This document shows positions 31,228-40,800 of a DNA stretch of 64,000 nucleotides, one piece after another. How positions within the stretch are numbered: position 1 is the first letter of the stretch; each line of letters starts with the position of its first letter. Origin of the DNA: Hymenobacter caeli (GTDB lineage Bacteria; Bacteroidota; Bacteroidia; Cytophagales; Hymenobacteraceae); NCBI RefSeq assembly GCF_013294115.1, contig NZ_JABSNP010000004.1, positions 186,001 to 250,000 on the forward strand. The letters are read 5' to 3'. A model generated the notes under the pieces. The model was not told the origin of the DNA. It did no database searches and was given only the letters and a program-made list of their open reading frames with translations. Position numbers and translations under genes: made by a program.

Positions 31228-32319
31228 CTACGCCTCGGGGTTCAAAAACAGGTAATCGTAGTGCACCAGCGGCTTTTTGTGCTGCTGGCCCAGCCACTCC
31301 AGGGCTTTGTCGGCCCCGTACTCGGCTATGCCCAGGGCGAAGGGCTGGCCGGTGGCGTCGTCGGTCAGCCGCACGATGTCGCCCTTCTGGAACGGGCCTT
31401 CGATGGCCACCACGCCCACCGGCAGCAGGCTGCTGGCGTGGCCGGGCGCGGTGAGGGCGGCCCGGGCCCCGGCGTTCACGCGCACCACGGCCTGGGCCGC
31501 GGCCTGGGCGTGGGCCAGCCACTTCTTGCGGCCCGAGGCCGTTTTGCCCGGCCGAAACCAGGTGTGCACGGCGGTGCCGGCCAGCACGGCGGGCAGGATG
31601 CCGGCGGTGCGGCCGTTGGCAATGTGCACGCCGATGCCCAGCTTGGCCACCTTGTGGGCCATATGGCACTTGGTGAGCATGCCGCCGCGCCCAAACTGCG
31701 AGCGTTGCGTGGTGATGAACCCCGCGAAGCCCGTGGCCCCCGGCGCAATTTCCTGAACCACCCGCGAGCCCGGGGCCGCCGGGTCGCCGTCGAAAATGCC
31801 GTCCACGTTGCTGAGGATGATGAGCGCATCGGCGTTGAGCTGGGCGGCGATGAGGCCGGCCAGCTCGTCGTTGTCGGTGAACATCAGCTCGGTGACGGCC
31901 ACCACGTCGTTCTCGTTCACGATGGGCACCACCTGCTGCTGGAGCAGCTCCAGGAAGCAGTTTTGCATGTTCTGGTAGTGCCGGCGGTCGCGGAAGTCTT
32001 CCTTCGTCACCAGCACCTGGGCCCCCAGCAGGCCGTGGGTGGCCAGGCGCTCGGCGTACAGGCCCAGCAGCTTCACCTGGCCCAGGGCGGCCAGCACCTG
32101 GCGGCTGCGCACGGCGTCGGTTCTGGGCGGTAGGGTGAGCAGGCTGCGCCCGGCCGCCACGGCCCCCGACGATACCACAATGATTTCCAGGCCCCGGGCG
32201 TGCAGCGCGGCCACCTGGGCCACCAGCTCGGTGAGGCGGGCCAGGTCGGGCAGGCCGTCGGGCCGGGTGAGGACGTTGGAGCCGATTTTGACGACGAGGC
32301 GGCGGTAGGGCAGGGGCAT
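31228..32319 (-). CDS. proB: Glutamate 5-kinase
   Basis: 363 aa from the ATG at 32319 (MPLPYRRLVVKIGSNVL). A TTG 24 bases upstream sits inside the preceding terminator and is unlikely. First step of proline synthesis, normally feedback-inhibited by proline. The amino acid kinase domain (about 1-255) shows VSSGAVAAGRSLL, VPIVNENDVVAVTEL, FTDNDELAGLIAAQLNADAL and GRGGMLTKCHMAHKVAKLGI. The C-terminal PUA domain (about 275-355) includes LLPVGVVAIEGPFQKGDIV and ALGIAEYGADKAL. First gene of proBA. Confidence 0.96.
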   Translation of the reverse strand: MPLPYRRLVVKIGSNVLTRPDGLPDLARLTELVAQVAALHARGLEIIVVSSGAVAAGRSLLTLPPRTDAVRSRQVLAALGQVKLLGLYAERLATHGLLGAQVLVTKEDFRDRRHYQNMQNCFLELLQQQVVPIVNENDVVAVTELMFTDNDELAGLIAAQLNADALIILSNVDGIFDGDPAAPGSRVVQEIAPGATGFAGFITTQRSQFGRGGMLTKCHMAHKVAKLGIGVHIANGRTAGILPAVLAGTAVHTWFRPGKTASGRKKWLAHAQAAAQAVVRVNAGARAALTAPGHASSLLPVGVVAIEGPFQKGDIVRLTDDATGQPFALGIAEYGADKALEWLGQQHKKPLVHYDYLFLNPEA

Positions 32320-32325
32320 GGACAC

Positions 32326-32360
32326 AAAAAAAGGCGCGGCCAAAGCTAGCCGCGCCTTTT
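32326..32360 (-). terminator. Intrinsic terminator of the aldo/keto reductase gene
   Basis: Stem GGCGCGGC / GCCGCGCC extended by A/T pairs; on the minus strand it ends in T7. It separates the reductase gene from proB, whose start lies 7 bases beyond it. Confidence 0.85.
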
Positions 32361-32387
32361 CAATTTTCGGGGGCGGGGCCCCTGGCC

Positions 32388-33392
32388 CTAGGCGGCGGCC
32401 GCGGCCGGTTCCAGGGCCCGCAGCTGCTTGCCGATGAAGTCGATTTCCTCGAACGAGAGCGGCACGTCGATGGCCCGGGCGTTTTGCACGGCCTGCTCGG
32501 GGTTGCGGGCCCCCACCAGCGTCACCGTGATGCCGGGCTGCGCCAGCGTCCAGCGCAGCACGAGCTGGCCGAGGGTGGCGCCCTTGGTTTCGGCCAGGGG
32601 CCGGATTTTGTTCAGGAACTCGTTCACCCGCGTCACGCTCTCGGGCCGGAACATTTTGTTGGTGCTGCGCAGGTCGCTGGCGTCGAAGTGCTGGCCGGGC
32701 TTCATCTTGCCCGTCAGCAGGCCCAGCTGCAAGGGGCTGTACACCAGGATGCCCTTGTTGTTGGCCCGGCAGTACGGCACCACGTCCTTCTCAATGTCGC
32801 GCCGCAACATGCTGTACGGCACCTGGTTGGAGGCCAGCTTGATGGTTTTTTCGGCCTCCTCCATCTGCGCCACCGAGTAGTTGCTCACGCCCACGGCCCG
32901 CACCTTGCCCTGCTCCACGAGGCGCTGCACGGCTTCCATGGTCTCGTCAATCGGCGTGGTCACGTCGGGCCAGTGCTGCTGGTAAAGGTCGATGTAGTCG
33001 GTGCCCAGGCGGCGCAGGCTGTCCTCGCACTCCTTGATAATGCTGGCGCGGCCGGCGTACTTGTACACGTCGATGTCCTCGCCCTGGTTGTTTTTGCTCT
33101 TCATGGCGAAGTCGCCCTGGGCCAGGTCCCAGCGCATGCCGAACTTGGTGAGCACCTGCACCTTGTCGCGCGGCAGGCTCTTGATGGCCTCGCCCACAAT
33201 CTCTTCGCTCAGGCCCTGCCCGTAGATGGGGGCCGTGTCGATGCTCGTCACGCCCAGGTCGTAGCTGGCGTGGATGGCGCCCACGGCGTCGTTCTGCTCG
33301 GTGCCGCCCCACATCCAGCCGCCGGCCGCCCAGCTGCCGAACGTGATGCGCGAAACCTTGACGCCGGAAGCGCCCAATTCTTGAAATTCCAT
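32388..33392 (-). CDS. Aldo/keto reductase
   Basis: 334 aa, NADPH-dependent reductase with a TIM-barrel fold, of the IolS/YhdN-like group. The tetrad is visible: Asp and Tyr in TSIDTAPIYGQGLSE (about 50-64), Lys in VLTKFGMRWD and His in DYIDLYQQHWPDVTTPIDET (about 133). 'RAVGVSNYSVAQMEEAEK' and the cofactor-binding 'VGARNPEQAVQNA' near the C-terminus also fit. It ends in an Ala run. The ATG at 33392 begins MEFQELGASGVKVSRITFG, the usual family start. Substrate not predictable. Divergent from the frnE-like gene. Confidence 0.93.
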   Translation of the reverse strand: MEFQELGASGVKVSRITFGSWAAGGWMWGGTEQNDAVGAIHASYDLGVTSIDTAPIYGQGLSEEIVGEAIKSLPRDKVQVLTKFGMRWDLAQGDFAMKSKNNQGEDIDVYKYAGRASIIKECEDSLRRLGTDYIDLYQQHWPDVTTPIDETMEAVQRLVEQGKVRAVGVSNYSVAQMEEAEKTIKLASNQVPYSMLRRDIEKDVVPYCRANNKGILVYSPLQLGLLTGKMKPGQHFDASDLRSTNKMFRPESVTRVNEFLNKIRPLAETKGATLGQLVLRWTLAQPGITVTLVGARNPEQAVQNARAIDVPLSFEEIDFIGKQLRALEPAAAAA

Positions 33393-33655
33393 GATGGTGA
33401 GGAGTTGATAAACGAATGAAAAGGCTTCCAAGCCCGAACCCGTTTTACCCGGTTCCGGTGCAAAACGTTGCCCCCGGTTTGCGCAAGCTGAACCCTGGCG
33501 GGCTTGGAACGGCTGGCCCCCGCGGGCCCGGCGCCCGGCCAGGTACCCGGCGCGGCGGGGGTGAACATTCGGGCCCCCGGTGCTTGTTACCGGATAATGA
33601 ACCGCCGCGCGGGTCCGCGCCGCTGGTTTTTTCAACCCCGCAACTACTTGTAATT

Positions 33656-34366
33656 ATGAAAGTTGAAATCTGGTCCGACGTGGTGTGCCCGTTCTGCTAC
33701 ATCGGCAAGCGCCGCTTCGAAGAGGGCCTCCGGCAGTTTGGCCACCCCGAAACGGTGGAGGTGACGTGGCGCAGCTTCCAACTCACGCCCGACTTCGTGC
33801 CCGAGCCCGGCGTGAGCATCCACGCGTCGCTGGCCGCCAAAAAGGGCGTTTCCCTGGCCGAGGGCCGCAAAATGAACGATTACATGGCCGGCGTCGCCAA
33901 GGAAGTGGGCCTGCACTACGACTTCGAGCGTGCCGTGCCGGCCAACACCTTTCTGGCCCACCAACTCATTCACCTGGGGGCCCACCACGGCCGCCAGGAT
34001 GCCACCAAGGAGCGCCTGATGGCCGCCTATTACACCCAGGGCCGCGACCTGAACGACGTGGACACCCTGGTGCAACTCGGTTCCGAAGTGGGCCTCGACG
34101 CCGCCGAGATTCGCCAGGCGCTGGCCGCCGGTACATACGCCGAAGCCGTGCGCTACGACGAGTACCAGGCCCAGCAAATCGGCGTGCAGGGCGTGCCCTT
34201 TTTCGTATTCGAAGACAAGTACGCCGTGTCGGGGGCCCAGCCGGCCGAACTGTTTACCGAAGTACTGAACAAGGTGTGGGAAGAGGCCCAGCCCGCCCGG
34301 CCCCAGCTGGTGGCCGTGGCCGGCGCCGCCGATGGCCCCGCCTGCGGCCCCGACGGCTGCGACTAA
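33656..34366 (+). CDS. DsbA-family oxidoreductase, FrnE type
   Basis: 236 aa thioredoxin-fold protein with a helical insert. Catalytic CPFC in MKVEIWSDVVCPFCYIGKRR (residues about 11-14). The insert has TWRSFQLTPDFVPEPG, ANTFLAHQLIHLGAHHGRQD and LMAAYYTQGRDLNDVDTL. The cis-Pro loop is GVQGVPFFVFEDKYAVSGAQ. FrnE proteins are cytoplasmic disulfide isomerase-like enzymes linked to oxidative stress and polyketide processing. The Cys-containing tail CGPDGCD is also found in this group. No export signal. Divergent from the aldo/keto reductase across 263 bp in which no strong promoter match was seen. Confidence 0.92.
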   Translation: MKVEIWSDVVCPFCYIGKRRFEEGLRQFGHPETVEVTWRSFQLTPDFVPEPGVSIHASLAAKKGVSLAEGRKMNDYMAGVAKEVGLHYDFERAVPANTFLAHQLIHLGAHHGRQDATKERLMAAYYTQGRDLNDVDTLVQLGSEVGLDAAEIRQALAAGTYAEAVRYDEYQAQQIGVQGVPFFVFEDKYAVSGAQPAELFTEVLNKVWEEAQPARPQLVAVAGAADGPACGPDGCD

Positions 34367-34388
34367 GCGCGGCCGGCCGGCCCTTTGC

Positions 34389-34420
34389 AACGGGCCCCGC
34401 CAGCAATGACGGGGCCCGTT
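34389..34420 (+). terminator. Hairpin after the frnE-like gene
   Basis: AACGGGCCCCG / CGGGGCCCGTT with a 10-nt loop, 22 bp after the stop. Only two T follow the stem, so termination may be inefficient. Confidence 0.45.
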
Positions 34421-34511
34421 TGGCGTTGGGGCCCCGGGGGCTTCATCCGGCGTCCACCCCCAAACGGCTTATCCTCGCGTTGGGGGGCCAAATCCTGAGT
34501 AGCTTTCACCG

Positions 34512-37049
34512 ATGAACGCACCTTTTTTCCGCAACGGCTGGGCGCTGGCCCTGCTGGCCGGTCCCGGCCTGCTGGCCCTGACGGCCGCCCGGCCCCGCCC
34601 CCCCGAAGAGAACATCCTCCAGCGCATCGCCCGGCAGGTGAGCGAGTACTACGCCGCCGTGCTGCCCGAGAAAGCCTACCTGCACCTCGACAAGCCGGTG
34701 TACGCCACCGGCGAAACCATCTGGTTCAGCGCCTACGTGGTGGACGCCCTGCGCCACCAGGCCGACTCCACGAGCCGGGTGCTGTACGTCGATTTGGTGT
34801 CGCCGGAGCAGAAAATCGTGTCGCGCCGCACCCTGCGCCTGCAAGGCGGCCGCGCCGCCGGCGACATCGACGTGACCGACACGCTGGCGGCCGGCGTGTA
34901 CCAGCTGCGGGCCTACACCACCTGGATGCGCAACGCCGGCGATAACTTCATCTACAGCCGGCGCTTGCAGGTGTGGCCCGCTTCGCCCTACACCGCCGAA
35001 GCCGTGCCGCCGATGGCCTCGGCCGCCCGCAAGGCCGGGGCCCCGGCCCCCGCGGCGGCTCCGGGGGGCCGGCCCGACGTGCAGTTTTTCCCCGAAGGCG
35101 GCAGCCTGGTGGAGGGCCTGCCCGCGGTGGTGGCCTGCAAGGCCGTGGCCCCCGGCGGCCGCGGCGTGGACGTGCGTGGCCAAATCCTGGACGAGCGCAA
35201 CGCGGTGGTGGTGGCCGCTTTTGCCACCGCGCACCTGGGCATGGGGCGCTTCGCCTTCGTGCCCGCCGCCGGCCACCAGTACCACGCCCACCTCACGCTG
35301 CCCGGCGGCGGCGCCGCCGACTACCCCTTGCCGGCCCCGCAGGCCAGCGGCTACGTGCTGCACGTAGCCGACGCCGGGGCCGAGTACGTGGTGGAGGCCC
35401 GCTACCACGCCGCGCCCGGCACCACGGCCCCCGCCCAGGCCATGCTGCTCACGGAGGTGCGCGGCTACCTGGTGTACATCGGCCAGCGCCCGCTCGACGG
35501 GCCCGCGCCGGCCACCTGGCGGCTCGCCAAGGCGCGCTACCCCAACGGCATCCTGCACATTACCCTGGTTGACGAGAAGGGCACGCCCCAGGCCGAGCGG
35601 CTGGCCTTCGTGCAAAACGGCCCGGCCGCCCTGCCCGCCACCATCACCGCCGACCGGCCCAGCTACGGCCTGCGGGCCCCGGTGCAGGTGCGCGTGCGCG
35701 TGGCCGACGCCGCCGGCCAGCCCGTGGCCGCCCACTTCTCGGTGGCCGTGGCCGAAGGCAGCGTGGGCGGCCTTGACCCCAACGCCGAAACCATCGCCTC
35801 GAACCTGCTGCTGACGTCGGACCTGGCGGGCTACGTCGAAAACCCCGGCTACTACTTCCAGGCCCCGTCGGCCGCCACGGCCCAGGCCCTCGACAACCTG
35901 CTGCTGACCCAGGGCTGGCGGCGTTTCGTGTGGAAAGACGTGCTGAGCGGCCAGCCGGCCGCTGTGCCGTTTGCCGCCGACAAGGCGCTGGCCCTCAGCG
36001 GGCAGGTGCTGAGCGAGCACGGCTACCGCCCCATCCCCAACAGCCAGCTCACGTTCGTTGAGACCCGGCCCGTGCGGCAGGTCACCACCGGCACCACCGA
36101 CGCCAGCGGCCGCTTCAACTTCGTGGGCTTCGACGGCCGCGACACGGCCGTGGTGACCCTGCAAGCCCGGCGGGCCCAGGGCGGTTCCAACGTCGTCATC
36201 CGCACCGACACCGGGCCGCCCCTCGTGGGCCCGCCGCTGCCGCCGCTGCCCGCGCCGCCGCCCGCCATCGTCGATTACATGAAGCGCAGCCGCCAGCAGC
36301 AGGCCGACGAGCACGAGATGAACCCCAACCTGCACGCGGGCATGGTGGTGCGCAACATCCTGCTCGGCAACGTGGCCGTGACGGCCAAGCGCGTGGTGGT
36401 GCCGCCCAACGATTCGCGCCGCCTTTACGGGGCCACGGGCGGCACGCTGGTCGATTTCACCGAAATTCCTTCGGCCCAGTCGGGCATGAACATCCTCCAG
36501 GTGCTGCAAGGGCGCATCGCCGGCCTCACCGTCACCGGCAACCCGCCCAACATGAGCGTGCAGATTCGCAACCAGGGCACGCCCATCTTCATCCTGGACG
36601 GCCAGAAGGTGGACCTCGAATTCATCAGCAACCTCACGTCCAACGACATCGAGGCCGTGGAAGTTTTCAAAGGCACCGAGGCGGCCATCTTTGGGGGCTC
36701 GGGCGGGGCCATCGCCATTTACACCAAGCGCGGCGACTCGAAGTACAAGGGGGCCGACAAGGGCCCCGCGCCGGGCATTGCCACCGTGCGCCTGCCCGGC
36801 TACTACCAGGCCCGCGAATTTTACGCGCCGCGCTACGGGGCCCCCACGCTCACCGCCCCGGGCCCCGACCCGCGCCGCACCGCCCTCTACTGGAACCCCG
36901 ACGTGCGCACCAACGCCGCCGGCGAGGCCGCCTTCACAGTGTTCACGGCCGACGTTAACGGTACTTTCCAAGTAGTGGCCGAAGGGCTCACGCCCGCCGG
37001 CCAGCCCGTGCGCGGCACCGCCACGGTGGTGGTGCAGGGCAATAAATAA
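34512..37049 (+). CDS. Macroglobulin-like/TonB-plug hybrid surface protein (paralogue 2)
   Basis: 845 aa, same order and nearly the same length as the protein at 12494-15034. Export segment (about 8-28), MG2-like domain with KAYLHLDKPVYATGETIWFS (about 58-77), PDVQFFPEGGSLVEGLPAVV, AETIASNLLLTSDLAGYVEN, LLLTQGWRRFVWKDVLSGQ, a regulatory-like beta domain (about 500-570), then the plug (about 660-745: ILQVLQGRIAGLTVTGNPPN, PIFILDGQKVDLEF, IEAVEVFKGTEAAIFGGSGG, AIAIYTKRG). Then come a short macroglobulin-like tail with YWNPDVRTNAAGEAAFTVFT and the stop. There is no room for a barrel. Whether the plug docks into another barrel or serves as a binding module is unknown. Confidence 0.82.
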   Translation: MNAPFFRNGWALALLAGPGLLALTAARPRPPEENILQRIARQVSEYYAAVLPEKAYLHLDKPVYATGETIWFSAYVVDALRHQADSTSRVLYVDLVSPEQKIVSRRTLRLQGGRAAGDIDVTDTLAAGVYQLRAYTTWMRNAGDNFIYSRRLQVWPASPYTAEAVPPMASAARKAGAPAPAAAPGGRPDVQFFPEGGSLVEGLPAVVACKAVAPGGRGVDVRGQILDERNAVVVAAFATAHLGMGRFAFVPAAGHQYHAHLTLPGGGAADYPLPAPQASGYVLHVADAGAEYVVEARYHAAPGTTAPAQAMLLTEVRGYLVYIGQRPLDGPAPATWRLAKARYPNGILHITLVDEKGTPQAERLAFVQNGPAALPATITADRPSYGLRAPVQVRVRVADAAGQPVAAHFSVAVAEGSVGGLDPNAETIASNLLLTSDLAGYVENPGYYFQAPSAATAQALDNLLLTQGWRRFVWKDVLSGQPAAVPFAADKALALSGQVLSEHGYRPIPNSQLTFVETRPVRQVTTGTTDASGRFNFVGFDGRDTAVVTLQARRAQGGSNVVIRTDTGPPLVGPPLPPLPAPPPAIVDYMKRSRQQQADEHEMNPNLHAGMVVRNILLGNVAVTAKRVVVPPNDSRRLYGATGGTLVDFTEIPSAQSGMNILQVLQGRIAGLTVTGNPPNMSVQIRNQGTPIFILDGQKVDLEFISNLTSNDIEAVEVFKGTEAAIFGGSGGAIAIYTKRGDSKYKGADKGPAPGIATVRLPGYYQAREFYAPRYGAPTLTAPGPDPRRTALYWNPDVRTNAAGEAAFTVFTADVNGTFQVVAEGLTPAGQPVRGTATVVVQGNK

Positions 37050-37081
37050 AAAACCGGCCCCTCGCGTGGGCGGGGGGCCGG
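37047..37081 (-). terminator. Intrinsic terminator downstream of the amber-interrupted gene
   Basis: Stem CCGGCCCC / GGGGCCGG; on the minus strand followed by a T-rich tail. It lies about 26 bp after the stop of the small secreted-protein gene and overlaps the end of the plug gene. Confidence 0.55.
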
Positions 37082-37107
37082 CCAGGGGGCGCTGGCAGTG
37101 GCCCGGG

Positions 37108-37407
37108 CTACTTCTTCGCGCCCGGCTTCACGGCCGCGTTCTTGCCCATCGACTGGGGTTTGTCGTTGCCCGTGGCTGTGCCCTGGCGGGCGGCCTTGGC
37201 CGTGGAGCTGGAGCGCGACGCCCGGTTGGCCCCCGTGGCGGGGGCCGTGTCCACTTTCTGGCCGGGCTTCACGCCGGCGTTCACCGGGCCGTTGGGCGCG
37301 GCCGTTTCGGGGTTGCCCACCACGGGCTTGTGGTTGGTGGGGCCCGACTAAGCCTGGGCGGTGGCAATACCAGCCGCCAGGACAGCCAGGAAAAGGAGCT
37401 TTTTCAT
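37108..37407 (-). pseudogene. Small secreted-protein gene with an amber codon after the signal peptide
   Basis: From the ATG at 37407 the frame encodes a perfect signal peptide, MKKLLFLAVLAAGIATAQA, then a TAG at 37348-37350. The same frame continues open for about 79 more codons (SGPTNHKPVVGNPETAAP, later KAARQGTATGNDKPQSMG, ending VKPGAKK) to a stop at 37108. The mature part is small, basic, Ala/Lys/Gly-rich and without Cys; I do not recognise it. A CAG-to-TAG change would explain the break exactly at the cleavage site. It could be a real nonsense mutation, a sequencing error, or readthrough. The terminator is intact, which suggests a recent event. Confidence 0.65.
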
Positions 37408-37545
37408 AAAAAAAAAGGAAGGGAAAGCGTAGGCCATAACAACACTTCCCGCGCCGTTTTGGCCCGCTCCGTAGCAAGTTTTTCCCAGGTTTAATCCTAC
37501 TGTTTAGCTTCGGTCAGCGGCGAGCAGCAATGGTGGGGAAGGGTA

Positions 37546-37581
37546 ATAAAAATCCCGGCTCGGTAACCACCAAGCCGGGAT
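37546..37581 (-). terminator. Intrinsic terminator of the 65-aa coiled-coil gene
   Basis: ATCCCGGCT / AGCCGGGAT arms (37552-37560 and 37573-37581) with a 12-nt loop; on the minus strand followed by a T-rich tail. It lies 27 bp after the stop at 37608. Confidence 0.7.
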
Positions 37582-37607
37582 CCATCAGTTTCTCAAGCGC
37601 CGGAATT

Positions 37608-37805
37608 CTAGATGGCCTTATTGAAAACGGCCGCTTCCAGCCGCTGAAACCGCGCTTCGTAGGCGGTGAGGATGGGGAGTAGCGCATCCATCTGGGCCCC
37701 TTGCTCATCGGCGCGGGTGCCTTGTTGCTCGGTGTGCCGGTCCATGCGGCGCAGCAGGTCGGCCAGCAGGGCCTCAATCTGTCCAAAACGCTCGTTGTAA
37801 TCCAT
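37608..37805 (-). CDS. Short coiled-coil protein
   Basis: 65 aa, MDYNERFGQIEALLADLLRR then MDRHTEQQGTRADEQGAQ and a final amphipathic helix (YEARFQRLEAAVF). Heptad-like Leu/Ile spacing predicts a coiled coil across most of the chain. It starts 37 bp after the mfd stop on the same strand and has its own terminator, which supports a real gene co-transcribed with mfd. A second, longer coiled-coil protein lies on the other side of mfd in the opposite orientation. No function can be given. Confidence 0.65.
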   Translation of the reverse strand: MDYNERFGQIEALLADLLRRMDRHTEQQGTRADEQGAQMDALLPILTAYEARFQRLEAAVFNKAI

Positions 37806-37842
37806 GGGTTAATTGTTTTGCGCAAGGTAGCGAAATCCGGTT

Positions 37843-40800
37843 TTATGCCTCCACCAATTCAGCACTGCCCAGCTCGGCCAGTACCTTTTTGGCCTGCGGG
37901 ATGGACTTCACTTCCTCGAACGTGATGACCAACTGCTCTTTGCGTTCCTTCATGCTGGCGCTGCGGGCGTGGGTCTGCACGTAGTTAAGAATGTCGCCAA
38001 ATTGGTCGCCCTGGAAGTACGCCTGGTGCTCGGGGCCCGCGGGCAGGTAGCCCTTCAGCGTGTCGCGCTTCAGCGTGAGCTTGGCGAAGCCCAGGCGGCC
38101 GGCTTGCCAGCGCAGGCGCACGAGGTCGGCGAGCTGCTCCACCTCGGCCGGCAGGGGCCCGAAGCGGTCTACCATACTAGCCAGTAGCTTGCGCAGGGCC
38201 TCGGGCTTCTCGGCCCGGTCGAGCTTGGCGTACAGCTGCAAGCGCTCCGACACGTTGCTCACGTAGCGGTCCGGTATCAGCACCTGGCGGTCGGTTTCCA
38301 CGCTGCACTCGTGGTTGCGGGCGGCCCCGGCGGCGGCTTGCAGGCGCTGGTTCGAGTCGCCCATGAACAGGTCCTTGAACTCGGTTTCCTTCAATTCGCG
38401 CACCGCCTCGTCCAGGATCTGGTGGTAGGTTTCGTAACCTAAGTCGTTGATGAAGCCGCTCTGCTCGCCGCCCAGCAGGTTGCCGGCCCCGCGAATGTCG
38501 AGGTCGCGCATGGCCACGTTGAAGCCTGCGCCGAGGTCCGAAAACTCCTCCAGCGTGCTCAGGCGCTTACGGGCGTCGGCGGGCAGGCCGGCCACGGGCG
38601 GCGTCAGCAGGTAGCAGTAGGCCTTGCGGTTGGAGCGGCCCACGCGGCCCCGCATCTGGTGCAAGTCGCTGAGACCGGCCAGGTGCGCCCGGTTGATGAT
38701 GATGGTGTTGGCGTTCGGAATGTCGAGCCCGCTCTCGATGATGCTCGTGCTCACCAGCACGTCGTACTCGCCCTCCACGAACTTCATCATGCGCTTCTCC
38801 AGCAAGTCCCCCTCCATCTGGCCGTGGGCGTAGGTGATCTTGGCGTCCGGCACGAGGCGCAGAATCATGCCCGCCACTTCCTCGATGTCCTTGATGCGGT
38901 TGTGCACGAAGAACACCTGCCCGCCGCGCTTCAGCTCCCGGGCCACCGCGTCGCGGATCAGAATCTCGTCGTACACGTGTAGCTCGGTTTGCACCGGCTG
39001 GCGGTTGGGCGGGGGCGTGGCAATTACGCTCAAATCCCGGGCCCCCATTAGCGAGAAGTGCAGCGTCCGTGGAATCGGCGTGGCCGAGAGCGTGAGCGTG
39101 TCCACGTTCACCTTCAGCTCCTTGAGCTTGTCCTTGGTCTTCACGCCGAACTTCTGCTCCTCGTCGATAATCAGCAAGCCGAGGTCTTTGAAAACGATGT
39201 CCTTATTGGTCAGCCGGTGCGTGCCAATCAGAATATCGGTTTTGCCCTCCGCCACGCGCTGCAAGGTTTCCTTGATCTGCTTCGTGGTTTTGAAGCGGTT
39301 CACGTACTCCACGGTCACCGGCAGCGTGGCCAGCCGGTCCCGGAACGTCTTATAGTGCTGCATCGCCAGGATGGTCGTCGGCACCAGCACCGCCGCCTGC
39401 TTGCCGTCGGCCACGGCCTTGAAGGCCGCCCGAATGGCCACCTCCGTCTTGCCGAAGCCCACGTCGCCGCAGACAAGGCGGTCCATCGGGTGGGGCTGCT
39501 GCATGTCGTGCTTCACGTCCTCGGTGGCCTTGGCCTGGTCGGGCGTGTCCTCGTAAATGAAGCTCGATTCCAGCTCGGCCTGCATAAAGCCGTCGGCCGA
39601 AAAGGCGAAGCCCGGGGCCGTCTTCCGCTTGGCGTACAGCCGAATAAGGTCGGCCGCAATGTCCTTCACCTTCTTCTTGACGGCCCGCTTCTTATTCTCC
39701 CACTCCGGCGAGCCCAGTTTGCTCATGCTCGGTGGGGCCCCCTCGGCGCCGCTGTACTTGGCAATTTTGTGCAGCGCGTGGATGCTCACCGTCAGCACGT
39801 CGTCGTCGCGGTACACCAGCCGGATGGCCTCCTGAATCTGCCCGTTAATATCTACCTGCGTGAGGCCCGCAAACCGGGCAATGCCGTAGTCCTGGTGCGT
39901 CACGTAGTCGCCGGGCTGCAAGGTCTTTAGCTCGCGCAGCGTCAGCGCCTTTTTCTTCGAGAACTTCTTGGTTTCCTGGGCCCGGTAGTAGCGCTCAAAC
40001 AGCTGGTGGTCGGTGTACACGGCCAGGCCCATCTGCTCGTCCACAAAGCCCTCGCGCAGGGCCAGCAGCAGGTGCTGGAACTGCACGTTGTTGTCAATCT
40101 CGTCGAAAATTGTGCGCAGCCGGTCGGCCTGCCGCACCGTGTCGGCGGCAATAATCGTGGTGAAGTCGCGCACCTGGTTCTCGCGCAGGTTCTTCGCCAT
40201 CCGCGGGAATTCCTTGTTGAAGCTCGGCTGCGGCTTGGCTCCAAACTGAAACGAGTCGGCATTTTTGAAGTGGAACCGTTTGCCGAACTCCACCACCGCA
40301 AAGCCGTCGAGCGACTTCTTGAAGTTCTTACCCGACTCAAACAAGTCGGCCGGCTTGCTCACAATCTGCATGCCGCCGCCCTCGCCCAGCATCGCCTGGA
40401 AGTTGGTTTCCGCCCGCTCGTACAGGTCCGCCACCACGTCCAGCGTCTGGCGCACGTCCTTCAGCCACAGGCAGGCCGTGGGGGGTAAAAACTCGAAAAA
40501 AGCCTCCCGCTTTTCCTGCAACAGCTTGGTTTGCACGTTCGGAATAATGCTCACCTGCGGCCGCGGCTCCACCGACAGCTGCGTTTCCGGGTTGAACGTG
40601 CGGATGCTTTCAATCTCGTCGCCGAACAGCTCCAGCCGAAACGGCAGGTCGTTGGCATAGCTGAACACGTCCACGATGCCGCCGCGCACGGCGTATTGCC
40701 CGGCCTCGTACACGAAATCCGTCTTCTCAAAATCGTACTCGCCCAGCAACTCGCCCAGGAAATTCACGTCCAGCTTGTCGCCCGTTTTGGCCGTGAACGT

